DNA of 64,000 nt, from contig JABDGU010000001.1 in NCBI GenBank assembly GCA_013285905.1, positions 18,616 through 82,615 of the forward strand, given 5' to 3'. Each line of letters opens with the position of its first letter. The stretch's first letter is position 1. The translations under genes and the position numbers were made by a program. Under the pieces are notes generated by a model. It worked only from the letters and a program-made list of their open reading frames with translations, made no database searches and was not told where the DNA came from. Origin of the DNA: Bacteroidota bacterium. Lineage in GTDB: Bacteria > Bacteroidota > Bacteroidia > Chitinophagales > Chitinophagaceae. Positions 54,156-63,364 of this stretch are shown here, in pieces.

Positions 54156-54163
54156 GACCTTTG
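54156..54163 (+). promoter_or_regulatory. -7-like box GACCTTTG before the ABC exporter
   Basis: One mismatch from TAnnTTTG. It ends 7 bp before the ATG at 54171, the same distance as at mfd and at 23123. This favours the second ATG as the start. Confidence 0.4.
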
Positions 54164-54170
54164 CATGAAT

Positions 54171-55961
54171 ATGAAGAACCTGGCATCGCTGAACAAGTAT
54201 TTTATACGTTATAAATGGTATCTGATATCCGGTTTGGTCTTTGTCGCAATATCCAGCCTCTTTGCTGCCTACCCTGCAAAAGTGATGCAGAAAACCATTG
54301 ATGAGGTGTTAGATTGCATTGATACCTGGCATTTGCCAGGCGATACTTTAATAGCGAGGTTTGGCTTGGTCTATGTCTATATGTTAGTATTCGTAAATGG
54401 ATTTATCTTACTTGGTATGGCTATACTGAGGGGCTTTTTCATGTTCCTGATGCGGCAGACCATTATTGTAATGTCGCGGCATATAGAGTATGACCAGAAA
54501 AATGAGATCTATAAACACTACCAGAAATTAGATACCCAGTTTTTCAAAACCCATTTCACAGGCGACCTGATGAACCGCATCTCGGAAGATGTTTCAAGGG
54601 TCCGTATGTACACCGGGCCTTCCATTATGTATTTTTCCACGATGGTGGTGCTAACCATTACCTGCGTTTATTACATGCTACGGGTAAATGCAATGCTTAC
54701 GCTTGCAGTTGCACTTCCCTTGCCTTTGCTCGCAAGTTCTATTTATTACGTTAATAAGATCATCTTTCTGAAAAGCAGCAAGATACAGGCCCAGTTATCA
54801 GGCCTTACGACTACTGCACAGGAATCGTATTCTGGCATCCGTGTCATAAAATCTTTCGTGCAGGAAAACAATATGCTGCGATTTTTTCAGAACAATTCTG
54901 AGCTATACCGTAAAAGCGCCATCAACCTTTCACTTACGGAGGCTATTTATTTTCCGGCCATTAACTTGTTTATAGGGCTCAGTATGTTGAGCACTGTATT
55001 GATAGGCGGCTATTTTGCAATACATGGGAAAATAACAGTGGGCAATATTGCTGAGTTTGTTATCTATATAAACCTGTTGATGTTCCCTATTTCAAGTTTA
55101 GGAATGGTGGCATCAATGACCCAGCGTGCAGGGGCTTCGCAGAAAAGAATTGATGAGTTTCTGAGCACAGAGCCAACAATAGGTTCCGCGCCGGACGCAA
55201 AAACAAATATTTTGCAAGGCAAAGTGGAATTTAACCATGTAAGCTTTGTTTATCCTCACACAGGTATCAAAGCCATACAAGATTTTTCCTTGCAGGTGAA
55301 GCCCGGACAAAAAATTGCTATCATCGGAAAGACAGGTTCGGGTAAATCTACTATCGCGCATTTATTACTGCGTATGTATGATACAAAAGAGGGTGAAGTA
55401 TTGCTGGATGGTGCTTCAGTTAAAAAAATGAACCTGCAGGACCTGCGCAGGCAAATAGCTTATGCCCCGCAGGATGCCTATCTTTTTTCTGATACGGTAT
55501 TTAATAATATCAGATTCGGTAAAGACGATGCAAGCGAAGCGGAAGTGAGAGAAGCGGCCCGTATGGCAGACCTTGACAAAGATATTTCGACCCTGGCAAA
55601 GGGCTATGAAACCATGATAGGCGAGCGGGGTGTGATGTTATCGGGAGGGCAGAAGCAACGCATGATATTGGCTCGGGCCATTTTAAAGAATTCCAAAATA
55701 CTGATATTGGACGATTGCCTCTCAGCAGTAGATACGCAGACGGAAAGGACGATCCTTGGCAATTTGCAAACATTTCTGCTGGGCAAAACCACTTTTGTAA
55801 TAACCCATCGCATCTTTACAAGTTGGACCTTTGACCAGATCATTATTTTAGACAATGGCAGAATAGTTGAACACGGCACCCACGAAGAACTGATGGAGCG
55901 TAATGGGCGCTATGCCAAACAATACAGGCACCAGACGGAATATAATAGCGCAATGGCTTAA
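54171..55961 (+). CDS. ABC exporter half (permease-ATPase), MdlA/MsbA type
   Basis: This 596-residue protein has an N-terminal six-helix exporter domain (about 10-320) and a nucleotide-binding domain. Walker A is GKTGSGKST (386-394), the signature is LSGGQ (490-494), Walker B is ILILDDCLSAVD (about 509-520) and the H-loop His is in FVITHRIF. In Walker B the usual catalytic Glu is Asp (LDD), the mark of the degenerate site of heterodimeric exporters such as MdlA. No second half is in the window. The C-terminal style (GRYAKQYRHQTEYN) also recalls MdlA. The ATG at 54171 is favoured over 54165 from promoter spacing. Confidence 0.85.
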   Translation: MKNLASLNKYFIRYKWYLISGLVFVAISSLFAAYPAKVMQKTIDEVLDCIDTWHLPGDTLIARFGLVYVYMLVFVNGFILLGMAILRGFFMFLMRQTIIVMSRHIEYDQKNEIYKHYQKLDTQFFKTHFTGDLMNRISEDVSRVRMYTGPSIMYFSTMVVLTITCVYYMLRVNAMLTLAVALPLPLLASSIYYVNKIIFLKSSKIQAQLSGLTTTAQESYSGIRVIKSFVQENNMLRFFQNNSELYRKSAINLSLTEAIYFPAINLFIGLSMLSTVLIGGYFAIHGKITVGNIAEFVIYINLLMFPISSLGMVASMTQRAGASQKRIDEFLSTEPTIGSAPDAKTNILQGKVEFNHVSFVYPHTGIKAIQDFSLQVKPGQKIAIIGKTGSGKSTIAHLLLRMYDTKEGEVLLDGASVKKMNLQDLRRQIAYAPQDAYLFSDTVFNNIRFGKDDASEAEVREAARMADLDKDISTLAKGYETMIGERGVMLSGGQKQRMILARAILKNSKILILDDCLSAVDTQTERTILGNLQTFLLGKTTFVITHRIFTSWTFDQIIILDNGRIVEHGTHEELMERNGRYAKQYRHQTEYNSAMA

Positions 55962-56010
55962 TGTCTGAATAACTCAATGGCTGAACGCTCAATAACTCAA
56001 TTGGGATAGC

Positions 56011-57675
56011 CTACTTCAAAAACTCCAATGGCAGTACCATTTTTTGTCCGGCACGCATAATGGTGACATTGGTTTTATCGCCTGCTTTAAACTTGCTCAG
56101 GCCTTCCATATAGCTTTGCATGCCCTGCACTTTTATGTCGCCCAACTGAATGATGATGTCTCCTTCTTTAATGCCTGCATTTTTTGCGGGCTTGTTCTCG
56201 CTTACACCATCCACACGTACACCTCCATCCTGGAAAGAATAATCCGGCATAATGCCCAGGGTGACTTTGAAATTAACCCTGCCTACGGTGCTTTGTTTTG
56301 TCACCGTGAATACCGGCTTAGGGCTATTGTCCATTTTTTTTATTATCTCTTCTGTATATTTTATTACTTCTACTTCACCTGCGTAATTTATTTTATCGGC
56401 ATCATCACTGGGCTTGTGGTAGTCTTTATGTGTGCCTGTAAACAAGAACAACACAGGTATGCCTTCATGGTAAAAAGAAGTGTGATCAGAAGGGCCTACG
56501 CCTGAACTATCCAACACAAATTTAAACTCCTTTGGAGGGTCGTTTGTAAATTCCGCCCACGCAGGGGATGTTCCAACGCCGCCAACAGTAAGCGCGTGGG
56601 TGCTATCGTTCAGCCGGCCTACCATGTCCATATTCAGCATGTAGGATGTATGCAGACTGTCTATTTTTTCATTTTTTACAAAGTTCTTTGAGCCAAGTAG
56701 CCCCAGTTCCTCTCCGGAGAAATTGATGAACATGTAATTGTAATGATGTAGTTTTTTATGGTTCTTCTTTATGTAAGCAGCCAGCTCCAGTAAGGCGGCT
56801 GTGCCGCTGGCATTGTCATCAGCGCCATTATGTATTTGCCCCAAACTGTTTGCAGCCATGCTATTACCATCTTCGCCACGGCCGAGGTGATCATAGTGGG
56901 CGCCAAGGATCACGGTGTAGGGCGCTTTGTTGTCAATAAAGGCAGCCATATTAGTTCCAATACGCTCTGTTTTTTTGATCTTTACATTCAGTTCAACCGG
57001 GATATTGGATTTCGGTTTCGTGCTGTCGGCATCATCGGGCACATACTTTTTCCAGGCATCGTGTGTGAGGAATACAACGGGTATATCAATAAATTCATTT
57101 TCCGATTGCCCATTGAAAGAAGGCGGCCATTTGCTGCCAAAACCATCATAAAATATTACGCCGGTGGCCCCGTTCTTTTGAGCTTCCTTACTGCGCTCAA
57201 ACATAGATTTTTCAGCATCAAAATGCGCATTATTAGCTTCGTCCTGGTCCGCATAAAGGTTTATCATCCATACGCTGCCTTGTTCCATCACGTCAGGTAG
57301 TATCTCGGCATAAATGGGTTTGCTGGCACTGAAAGGAAGCGGAAAGGCTTCGTCCTTAAGTTTTAAAACATTGTTCCCCAGTTTCAATTGGGTGCCCGTG
57401 CCTATTTCTTTGCCATATATAAAAGTGAAAGTGTGCCGATACACATCTTTGTATGGGTCTATATCAAGGTCACGATAACGTTTTTCAATATAATTCCCCG
57501 CCAGCCGTTCGCCTTCTGAGCCTGTTCTGCGGCCTTCCAATGAGTCGGAAGCCAGGTAATATATATCCGTTTTAAGCCTTTCTGCCATTTTATGGTCGGC
57601 CTTGCCTTTGCCAAAGCTTGCAGATGCACAAAAAGAGAGTAATAAAACAGGTAATACCAAGCCGCGAAAACTCAT
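56011..57675 (-). CDS. M28-family peptidase with PA and PDZ domains
   Basis: This 554-residue secreted zinc peptidase has a signal peptide (RGLVLPVLLLSFCASASFG), a PA-like insertion (GATGVIFYDG), and the M28 metal ligands in LGAHYDHLG, GADDNASGTAALLELA, SGEELGLLGS, MDMVGRL and SDHTSFYHE. A C-terminal PDZ domain (about 465-550) includes VDGVSENKPAKNAGIKEGD. It should cleave amino-terminal residues in the periplasm or outside. It converges with the ABC exporter and has no operon partner. Confidence 0.9.
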   Translation of the reverse strand: MSFRGLVLPVLLLSFCASASFGKGKADHKMAERLKTDIYYLASDSLEGRRTGSEGERLAGNYIEKRYRDLDIDPYKDVYRHTFTFIYGKEIGTGTQLKLGNNVLKLKDEAFPLPFSASKPIYAEILPDVMEQGSVWMINLYADQDEANNAHFDAEKSMFERSKEAQKNGATGVIFYDGFGSKWPPSFNGQSENEFIDIPVVFLTHDAWKKYVPDDADSTKPKSNIPVELNVKIKKTERIGTNMAAFIDNKAPYTVILGAHYDHLGRGEDGNSMAANSLGQIHNGADDNASGTAALLELAAYIKKNHKKLHHYNYMFINFSGEELGLLGSKNFVKNEKIDSLHTSYMLNMDMVGRLNDSTHALTVGGVGTSPAWAEFTNDPPKEFKFVLDSSGVGPSDHTSFYHEGIPVLFLFTGTHKDYHKPSDDADKINYAGEVEVIKYTEEIIKKMDNSPKPVFTVTKQSTVGRVNFKVTLGIMPDYSFQDGGVRVDGVSENKPAKNAGIKEGDIIIQLGDIKVQGMQSYMEGLSKFKAGDKTNVTIMRAGQKMVLPLEFLK

Positions 57676-57919
57676 GAGAAAATATTGTGGGGTAAATTTA
57701 CATAAAGGATATTTCCCTAAAGAGAAATTTTATTGGATGCCTACTTTATTAGCTTAGCAGGTCTTTTATTCCTGGTATTTGATATAAGGGTTCAAAGAAT
57801 TAAATATTGCTTAATATGATCGTGGTAGCTTCGTTTTTTCACAAAAAACTTATTGCTAAGTATTTTGACAATAAAAATTTTGCCATCATAGCCTTTTTGA
57901 ATACTAATTTTACACTCTT

Positions 57920-58213
57920 ATGAATCAAGTAACACCCCAAGAATTAAAAAACTGGATGGAAAGTAAAAAAAACTTTCTACTGATAGATATACGCGAGGGC
58001 TGGGAGCGCGAGGTATTTAATATTGGAGGCATCCATATCCCGATGGGGGATATTTTTTCAAATCTCGGGGATATACCTAAAGATGAAGATGTGGTATTGT
58101 ATTGCGAAAAAGGCATCCGCAGCACAATCGCCATACAAAGAATGGAAACTGCGGGTTATAATAATCTTTATAACCTTAGTGGGGGAATGAAAGCATGGAA
58201 AGAGGCATTATGA
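57920..58213 (+). CDS. Single-domain rhodanese
   Basis: This 97-residue protein is a rhodanese domain with catalytic Cys in VLYCEKGIRS (about residue 58) and the entry motif LLIDIREGWER. Such proteins carry sulfur from thiosulfate or persulfide. It is cytoplasmic. The ATG lies 7 bp after a TAATTTTA -7-like box (57905-57912). Its end overlaps the convergent LD-carboxypeptidase by 6 bp. Confidence 0.9.
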   Translation: MNQVTPQELKNWMESKKNFLLIDIREGWEREVFNIGGIHIPMGDIFSNLGDIPKDEDVVLYCEKGIRSTIAIQRMETAGYNNLYNLSGGMKAWKEAL

Positions 58214-59119
58214 CCTCATCAATTCTAAATGCCCACCGGTTTCATCAACGATCAGTTTGTGTGGCATATTTAGAGTGAGTGTATAATTGACTTCTTCATG
58301 CCCGCAAGGGAAATTGAAACAAACAGGGTAATCATATTCTTTCACCTTATCATAAATGATCTGCTGGATGCTTTGTCCGAAAGGGCGTTCGGTATCCTGC
58401 ATATCGGTAAGGTAGCCAACGATCAGGCCTTTTAATTTGTCCAGTTTGCCTGCCCTTTTCAGGTTCAACATCATGCGGTCCATATTGTAGAGCACCTCAC
58501 CAATATCTTCAATAAACAATATTTTACCTGTAGTATCGACCTCAGATACTGAGCCTGTAAGATGGGCAAGTATCGCGACATTGCCACCTGTTAAGATGCC
58601 ACTTGCTTCACCTTTTCTATTGAATGGGGATGCCTTTGTATGGTAAGATAAACGCTCGCCGGAAATAGCGGAGAAGAAATTTTTTATATGGTCTGCATCT
58701 TTTGTTTCAGGCCTGAAAGCGCCACACATGGGGCTATGCAAACCGGGTATATTATAGTTGGCCTGTAGGTGGTTATGCAATATGGTGATATCGCTGAAGC
58801 CACAAATCCATTTGGGCTTTTGTAAAAAAGCTGTAAAGTCTAGGCCATCAATAATCCTGCTCATACCATAACCTCCGCGCCCCATAAGGATAGCGTCCAA
58901 TGTGGGGTCATCCATCATGGCCTGCAGGTCGGCAAGGCGTTCTGCGTCCGTTCCTGAAAAATAAAAATGTTCCGTACCAACAGTTCTGCCGGGTTTTACT
59001 TTAAAGCCCCAATCCTGCAATACCTGGATTGCCGACGTGACTTTTTCCTGCACTATAGCACTGGCAGGGCAGGTAATACCTATTACGGAACCTTGTTTTA
59101 AATATTGTGGATGATTCAT
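58208..59119 (-). CDS. Muramoyltetrapeptide (LD-)carboxypeptidase, S66 family
   Basis: This 303-residue enzyme trims D-Ala from murein tetrapeptides during cell-wall recycling. The S66 catalytic Ser lies in ICGFSDITILH, Glu in LFIEDIGEV, and His in CGHEEVNYTL. MGRGGYGMSRI is the conserved motif near the active site. No signal peptide, so it is cytoplasmic as LdcA is. The ATG at 59119 is favoured over a TTG two codons earlier. A GC-rich palindrome (59127-59140) sits 7 bp upstream of the start. Confidence 0.9.
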   Translation of the reverse strand: MNHPQYLKQGSVIGITCPASAIVQEKVTSAIQVLQDWGFKVKPGRTVGTEHFYFSGTDAERLADLQAMMDDPTLDAILMGRGGYGMSRIIDGLDFTAFLQKPKWICGFSDITILHNHLQANYNIPGLHSPMCGAFRPETKDADHIKNFFSAISGERLSYHTKASPFNRKGEASGILTGGNVAILAHLTGSVSEVDTTGKILFIEDIGEVLYNMDRMMLNLKRAGKLDKLKGLIVGYLTDMQDTERPFGQSIQQIIYDKVKEYDYPVCFNFPCGHEEVNYTLTLNMPHKLIVDETGGHLELMRS

Positions 59120-59126
59120 AACCAAA

Positions 59127-59140
59127 CCCGCCGCGGCGGG
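59127..59140. terminator. GC-rich palindrome between the Rieske and carboxypeptidase genes
   Basis: Fully palindromic CCCGCCGCGGCGGG with a T-rich flank on the plus-strand right side. It lies in the 33-bp gap between two minus-strand genes, so it could attenuate read-through into the carboxypeptidase gene, whose ATG is 7 bp away. Confidence 0.5.
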
Positions 59141-59152
59141 CTTTATTTTTTA

Positions 59153-59473
59153 CTAAGATATAATTCCTATGAAGATACTGTCTTCTTTTATTTCCACAAG
59201 ATAGGTTTTGAGTTTATAGCCTTCGCCGCTTGTGTTGCGGCCGTTCGCGGGGTCATAGCGGTATTTATGCAAAGGGCAAACGATCCGTCCCTGTCCGTCC
59301 ATCCAGCCATCACATAGTAGCGCACTTGCATGTGGGCATGTGGCAGAGAAGGCATATATTTTATCGTGCCTTTTTACTATGCCAATTTTTTTATCAGCCA
59401 CGCTAAACTCCTGCATTTTATTTTCGGAAAGCAGGGCTGCGCTTATATTTTCAATTTTGTGCCAGGAGTACAT
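59153..59473 (-). CDS. Rieske [2Fe-2S] protein
   Basis: This 106-residue protein has both Rieske box motifs: CPHASALLCDGW and CPLHKYRYD, binding a 2Fe-2S cluster through two Cys and two His. There is no signal or membrane segment, so it resembles the soluble ferredoxin type of nitrite reductases or dioxygenases (NirD-like). The ATG at 59473 (MYSWHKIENIS) is chosen because the longer form overlaps the deaminase gene. It lies 5 bp after tadA and is probably in operon with it. Confidence 0.85.
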   Translation of the reverse strand: MYSWHKIENISAALLSENKMQEFSVADKKIGIVKRHDKIYAFSATCPHASALLCDGWMDGQGRIVCPLHKYRYDPANGRNTSGEGYKLKTYLVEIKEDSIFIGIIS

Positions 59474-59478
59474 ATATA

Positions 59479-59922
59479 TTATCGTCTTGCTGCAAAAAAA
59501 TCTTTCATCAGTTGTGCGCATTCGTCAGCGAGCACGCCCGATGATAGGCTCGCTTTCTGGTGGAAAGGCCAATTAGTACCTGCGGTTTTCCGGTAGCCAT
59601 TCTTTACATCTTCCGCACCATATACTATCCTAGCCAGTTTAGACCAATACATAGCGCCGCAACACATCAGGCAAGGTTCTACTGTTACATACAAAGTCGC
59701 TTCCGGCAAGTATTTGGCGCCTAACTGGTTAAATGCAGAGGTCAGGGCTATCATCTCTGCATGGGCGGTGCTGTCATTCAGTTGTTCTACTTGGTTATGT
59801 CCCCGGCCAATTATCTTATCGCCCCATACCACAATGGCGCCCACAGGCACTTCGCCGGCATCAAAGGCCAGTTTGGCTTGCCTCAGTGCCTCCCGCATAA
59901 AATAGGTATCGTCGAATAGCAT
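59479..59922 (-). CDS. tadA: tRNA-specific adenosine deaminase TadA
   Basis: This 147-residue protein has the zinc-binding deaminase motifs HAEMIAL and PCLMCCGAM, and the TadA segment GHNQVEQLNDSTAHAE. TadA converts adenosine 34 of tRNA-Arg to inosine, an essential step in most bacteria. Cytoplasmic. The Rieske gene follows 5 bp later on the same strand. Confidence 0.9.
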   Translation of the reverse strand: MLFDDTYFMREALRQAKLAFDAGEVPVGAIVVWGDKIIGRGHNQVEQLNDSTAHAEMIALTSAFNQLGAKYLPEATLYVTVEPCLMCCGAMYWSKLARIVYGAEDVKNGYRKTAGTNWPFHQKASLSSGVLADECAQLMKDFFAARR

Positions 59923-59971
59923 GTTGTAGTTCTAAAGAGTAATTTTTTAAATCCAATTGAAATTAAGCACG

Positions 59972-60259
59972 TCAGCCCACTTTCATCACGCTCCAGGCCC
60001 GGGGCTTATCTGCAAACAAGGCCTTTGTCCTTGACCAGGTATCTTTAAAAAAATCTGAAAAGCGATAATGGTTTAAATATTCTTCACTGTCCCATATACT
60101 ATAAGTGAAGAAAATATTTTTGTCGTGCGCATCCTGCCACAATTCCAGGTGATTGCAACCTTCAAAAGCTTTTATAAGATGCTTACGCTCTTCAAACAGT
60201 TTTTGAAAATCATGTATAGCATCTTCCCTGAAGTTCATCTGTACTATGCGAACGATCAT
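59972..60259 (-). CDS. Antibiotic biosynthesis monooxygenase-domain protein
   Basis: This 95-residue protein has the small dimeric ferredoxin-like fold of the ABM family (MIVRIVQMNFREDAIHDFQ, and LELWQDAHDKNIFFTYSIWD). Members often act as quinol monooxygenases or heme-degrading enzymes; the exact role is not visible. The gene overlaps the upstream SAM hydrolase gene by 4 bp (ATGA at 60256-60259) and is co-translated with it. Confidence 0.75.
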   Translation of the reverse strand: MIVRIVQMNFREDAIHDFQKLFEERKHLIKAFEGCNHLELWQDAHDKNIFFTYSIWDSEEYLNHYRFSDFFKDTWSRTKALFADKPRAWSVMKVG

Positions 60260-61047
60260 TCGAAAAATATTTTGATGGTATAGTATATATTATTTTCTCC
60301 TGCCAGCCTCAGGCCGAACAGGCCCGCTGCATTAGCACGGTTCAACGCTATTTCCATATACCCGTTTGAATTAAACCTGCATAATTTTTCACCTTCCCGC
60401 ACTGCATTATAATGTTCGCTTATTACACTTATCTCTTCATCGCGCATGAACTGGATACGGAAATTTCTATCCCCTCTTAATTCATCAAATTGCTGCCTCG
60501 TTATATTGATGATAACATTTTCGTAGTGGTCTATATGTATCACCTGGCATTCTACATGGTCGGGATTAACAATAGGCTGGAAATTCCTGGTGAGGTTTTT
60601 TAACTGGTAGCTTTCAAGTTGCAGTTCTGTAGCCTTTTTGCTCTGTAGTTCCTTTATGGTAGCTGCCACTCTTTTTACCCAGTCTTTGAAAATGTCGGGT
60701 GCTCTTAATTCATAGCAATTCCATACCTTTTCAATACTTGTACCAAATGCAATGGACAGCAGCCCGTTATCGGGGCATAAAAAATAGTAACCGTCTTTTT
60801 CTGCCAATAACAACCTGGGTGTTTTTTCAGAGAAAATATCTATCAGCAGCACATGGCAGGTACCGGCAGGAAAATTGCGGTAAGCAGAAACCAACAGATA
60901 TGCGGCCTGTTGCAAATTAAAGGCTTCTGTAAGGTGCGATATATCGACAATGGGCAACTCTGGAGCATACTGCATCATGATGCCCTTTACAGATGCCACA
61001 GAAGCATCCTGGAGGCCAAAATCGGATAGTAAAGTGATGCATGCCAT
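60256..61047 (-). CDS. SAM hydroxide adenosyltransferase (DUF62 family)
   Basis: This 263-residue protein begins MACITLLSDFG, the family's usual start, and has the SAM-binding residues in SDFGLQDASVASVKG, VDISHLTEAF and NGLLSIAF. It hydrolyses S-adenosylmethionine to adenosine and methionine; some relatives are chlorinases or fluorinases. Plain family members are common in Bacteroidota. The ATG at 61047 fits better than the in-frame start upstream. It is in operon with the ABM-domain gene. Confidence 0.85.
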   Translation of the reverse strand: MACITLLSDFGLQDASVASVKGIMMQYAPELPIVDISHLTEAFNLQQAAYLLVSAYRNFPAGTCHVLLIDIFSEKTPRLLLAEKDGYYFLCPDNGLLSIAFGTSIEKVWNCYELRAPDIFKDWVKRVAATIKELQSKKATELQLESYQLKNLTRNFQPIVNPDHVECQVIHIDHYENVIINITRQQFDELRGDRNFRIQFMRDEEISVISEHYNAVREGEKLCRFNSNGYMEIALNRANAAGLFGLRLAGENNIYYTIKIFFE

Positions 61048-61207
61048 TGTATATGCAAATGTAGTTTGCAATTAGGGTAAAGCAAAGCCTGTCAGGCTTT
61101 TTAGTAAATAAACTTATTTTGTAATACAGGTTTAGGATAAAATATTTGGCAATTATCGCCGTTATAGAAATGGTTGTTTATTTTTACACCATAACCCGGA
61201 ACGATAC

Positions 61208-62659
61208 ATGCGGCTAAGGCTTTCGTATTTTATTATATTTATTATTGCAGGTGTCTCCCTATTAGGCACATCCTGTAAAAAACAAGTGCAGACCCTGAGT
61301 ACAGGTGGGGTACTCAGTTTTTCGACAGACACCCTAACCTTCGATACTGTTTTTACAAGCCTGGGTAGTTTTACCACATGGCTTAAGATATACAATACTA
61401 ATTCCGAAGAAATAAGTATCAGTTCAATAAGTTTGTTACATGGTAGCACTTCTTATTTTCGTCTTAACATTAATGGCGCTGCCGGCAATACAGCAACAAA
61501 TGTAAAGATCGCTCCCAACGACAGCATCTATGTTTTCGCAACGGTTTTGGTTGACCCTACAACTGCTACGAATCCTTTTTTAATTACAGATAGTCTTGTA
61601 GCAAACCTGAACGGGAAGAATTTTTATCTGCCTTTCGAGGCATTTGGCCAAAATGCACATTATATAGTTGGTGATACCCTTGATACGCAAACTTGGGTAA
61701 ATGACCTGCCCTATGTTATTATACATAGTGCACAGGTGAACCCTGGCCAGACTTTAACGATCAATCCGGGTTGCCATATATACATGCACCAGGACTCTCG
61801 CCTGATAGTGGAAGGTACTTTAACAGCCAAAGGAACAAATACGGATTCCATCGTTTTTTTGGGCGACAGGCTTGACAGGGCTTATTTTGGGTATCAAGGT
61901 TATCCCGGTGAGTGGGGCGGGCTGTATTTTACTCCTTACAGTGCTGGCAGCGTATTGGACAATGTAAAAATTGAGAACTGTGGCAACTCAGCTCTAAATG
62001 CCATCCCGGCAGCCATACAGACAACCCTGGATTCTGTGAACGACCCGGCCCACCCTCAACTTACACTAACACATACTATCATAGAGAATTCCATCGGTTA
62101 TGGCATATTGAATTTTGGAGGCACTGTTATTGCCAGTAATTGCCTGGTAAATACTTGCGGGGCCTGGTGTTTTGCCAATATACAGGGAGGCCTTGACTCT
62201 ATCGTTAATTGCACCTTTGTATGTTATGGAACCGACAAAGTTGACCACTCGCAATACGGCACAGTTGCTTTGCTGAATTATTTCCAGATAGATGATACGC
62301 ATTATACTCCGGGCAACCTGAACGCAGTGTTCCGTAATTGTATCATTTATGGTTCTATGGAAAATGAACTATACTGCGATCAGCAAAGCGGCGCTGTTGC
62401 CAACATCACATTGGACCATTGCCTGGCAAAAGCTGATAGTATTGCCGGATTTGTAAGCAATCTGAATGCCAGTTGCAAACTGGACCAGGACCCTTTGTTT
62501 AACAATTATGCCACCTGGGACTACACTCTAAAAACAGGGTCTCCTGCAATTGGATACGGAGTTGTTGTATCGCTTATTGATGACCTTGTTGGAAATTCCC
62601 GCCCTCACGGTTCTGTCGGATCAGGTTATGATCTGGGTTGCTACCAAAATAAATTCTGA
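61208..62659 (+). CDS. Lipoprotein with right-handed beta-helix
   Basis: This 483-residue protein has a lipobox GTSC (about Cys23), an immunoglobulin-like N-terminal part (about 35-150) and a beta-helix (about 165-440) with rungs such as DNVKIENCGNSALN, then HTIIENSIGYGILN and NCLVNTCGAWCFAN. It is an outer-membrane or surface lipoprotein of a widespread Bacteroidota type with unknown function. No polysaccharide lyase motif can be assigned. It ends 13 bp before the convergent idi gene. Confidence 0.7.
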   Translation: MRLRLSYFIIFIIAGVSLLGTSCKKQVQTLSTGGVLSFSTDTLTFDTVFTSLGSFTTWLKIYNTNSEEISISSISLLHGSTSYFRLNINGAAGNTATNVKIAPNDSIYVFATVLVDPTTATNPFLITDSLVANLNGKNFYLPFEAFGQNAHYIVGDTLDTQTWVNDLPYVIIHSAQVNPGQTLTINPGCHIYMHQDSRLIVEGTLTAKGTNTDSIVFLGDRLDRAYFGYQGYPGEWGGLYFTPYSAGSVLDNVKIENCGNSALNAIPAAIQTTLDSVNDPAHPQLTLTHTIIENSIGYGILNFGGTVIASNCLVNTCGAWCFANIQGGLDSIVNCTFVCYGTDKVDHSQYGTVALLNYFQIDDTHYTPGNLNAVFRNCIIYGSMENELYCDQQSGAVANITLDHCLAKADSIAGFVSNLNASCKLDQDPLFNNYATWDYTLKTGSPAIGYGVVVSLIDDLVGNSRPHGSVGSGYDLGCYQNKF

Positions 62660-62672
62660 GAAGCTTTTTACT

Positions 62673-63203
62673 TTACAATTCAGTTCCGGCGGCTGCTTTA
62701 AATTTGGGCAAGGCAAGATGCAGCCAGGGTGTATAGGACTCGGGGACAGCCTGCATCATTTTTTCTAAATTTTCGATTGTGATATATTGGTAGTCCTGCA
62801 CCTCTTCTTTGTTTGCTGCAACAGTGCCGTTGTAGTGCCCCAGGAAAATATGGTCGTATTCATTCTCGATAAGGTCATTACCTACATCCGCCTTATACCT
62901 TAAAGTAAAAATTTGTTCCAACTCACAGTCAAATCCCATTTCTTCCTGCAACCTTCGGTGTGCGGCAGCCATAGTACTTTCGGCAGGCATGGGGTGAGAG
63001 CAACAGGTATTGCTCCATAAACCACCGGAATGATATTTGTCTGCTGCCCTTTGTTGTAGCAGTAATTCGTTTTTGTCATTCATTACAAACACAGAAATGG
63101 CCCTGTGCAAGACGCCGTTTTTATGAGCTTCTAATTTGCTCATAGTACCCAGCCACTCATCGCGTTCATTCACAATTATTACTTCGTCTTTTTCAGAAGC
63201 CAT
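62673..63203 (-). CDS. idi: Isopentenyl-diphosphate delta-isomerase (type 1)
   Basis: This 176-residue Nudix enzyme interconverts isopentenyl and dimethylallyl diphosphate in isoprenoid synthesis. The active-site Cys is in SNTCCSHPMP and the acidic residues are in NEYDHIFLG, with a Nudix-like helix (AAAHRRLQEEMGFD). Cytoplasmic, single gene. Its end meets the beta-helix lipoprotein convergently. Confidence 0.93.
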   Translation of the reverse strand: MASEKDEVIIVNERDEWLGTMSKLEAHKNGVLHRAISVFVMNDKNELLLQQRAADKYHSGGLWSNTCCSHPMPAESTMAAAHRRLQEEMGFDCELEQIFTLRYKADVGNDLIENEYDHIFLGHYNGTVAANKEEVQDYQYITIENLEKMMQAVPESYTPWLHLALPKFKAAAGTEL

Positions 63204-63339
63204 CGCCTGTTATTTATAAAGTATTGCAAGTTATGGGCTTAATGTGAAATAAATCAAAAGTGGGGTATAGAGATTGCATATTGTTGTATAAGTTATATGC
63301 AATTAACACTGCCATTACACTTATTTTATAAAAATTAGG

Positions 63340-63347
63340 TAAATTTG
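63340..63347 (+). promoter_or_regulatory. -7 promoter box TAAATTTG
   Basis: Exact TAnnTTTG, 17 bp before the ATG of the small gene at 63365. Confidence 0.5.
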
Positions 63348-63364
63348 TAAAAAGGGGTAAATAT

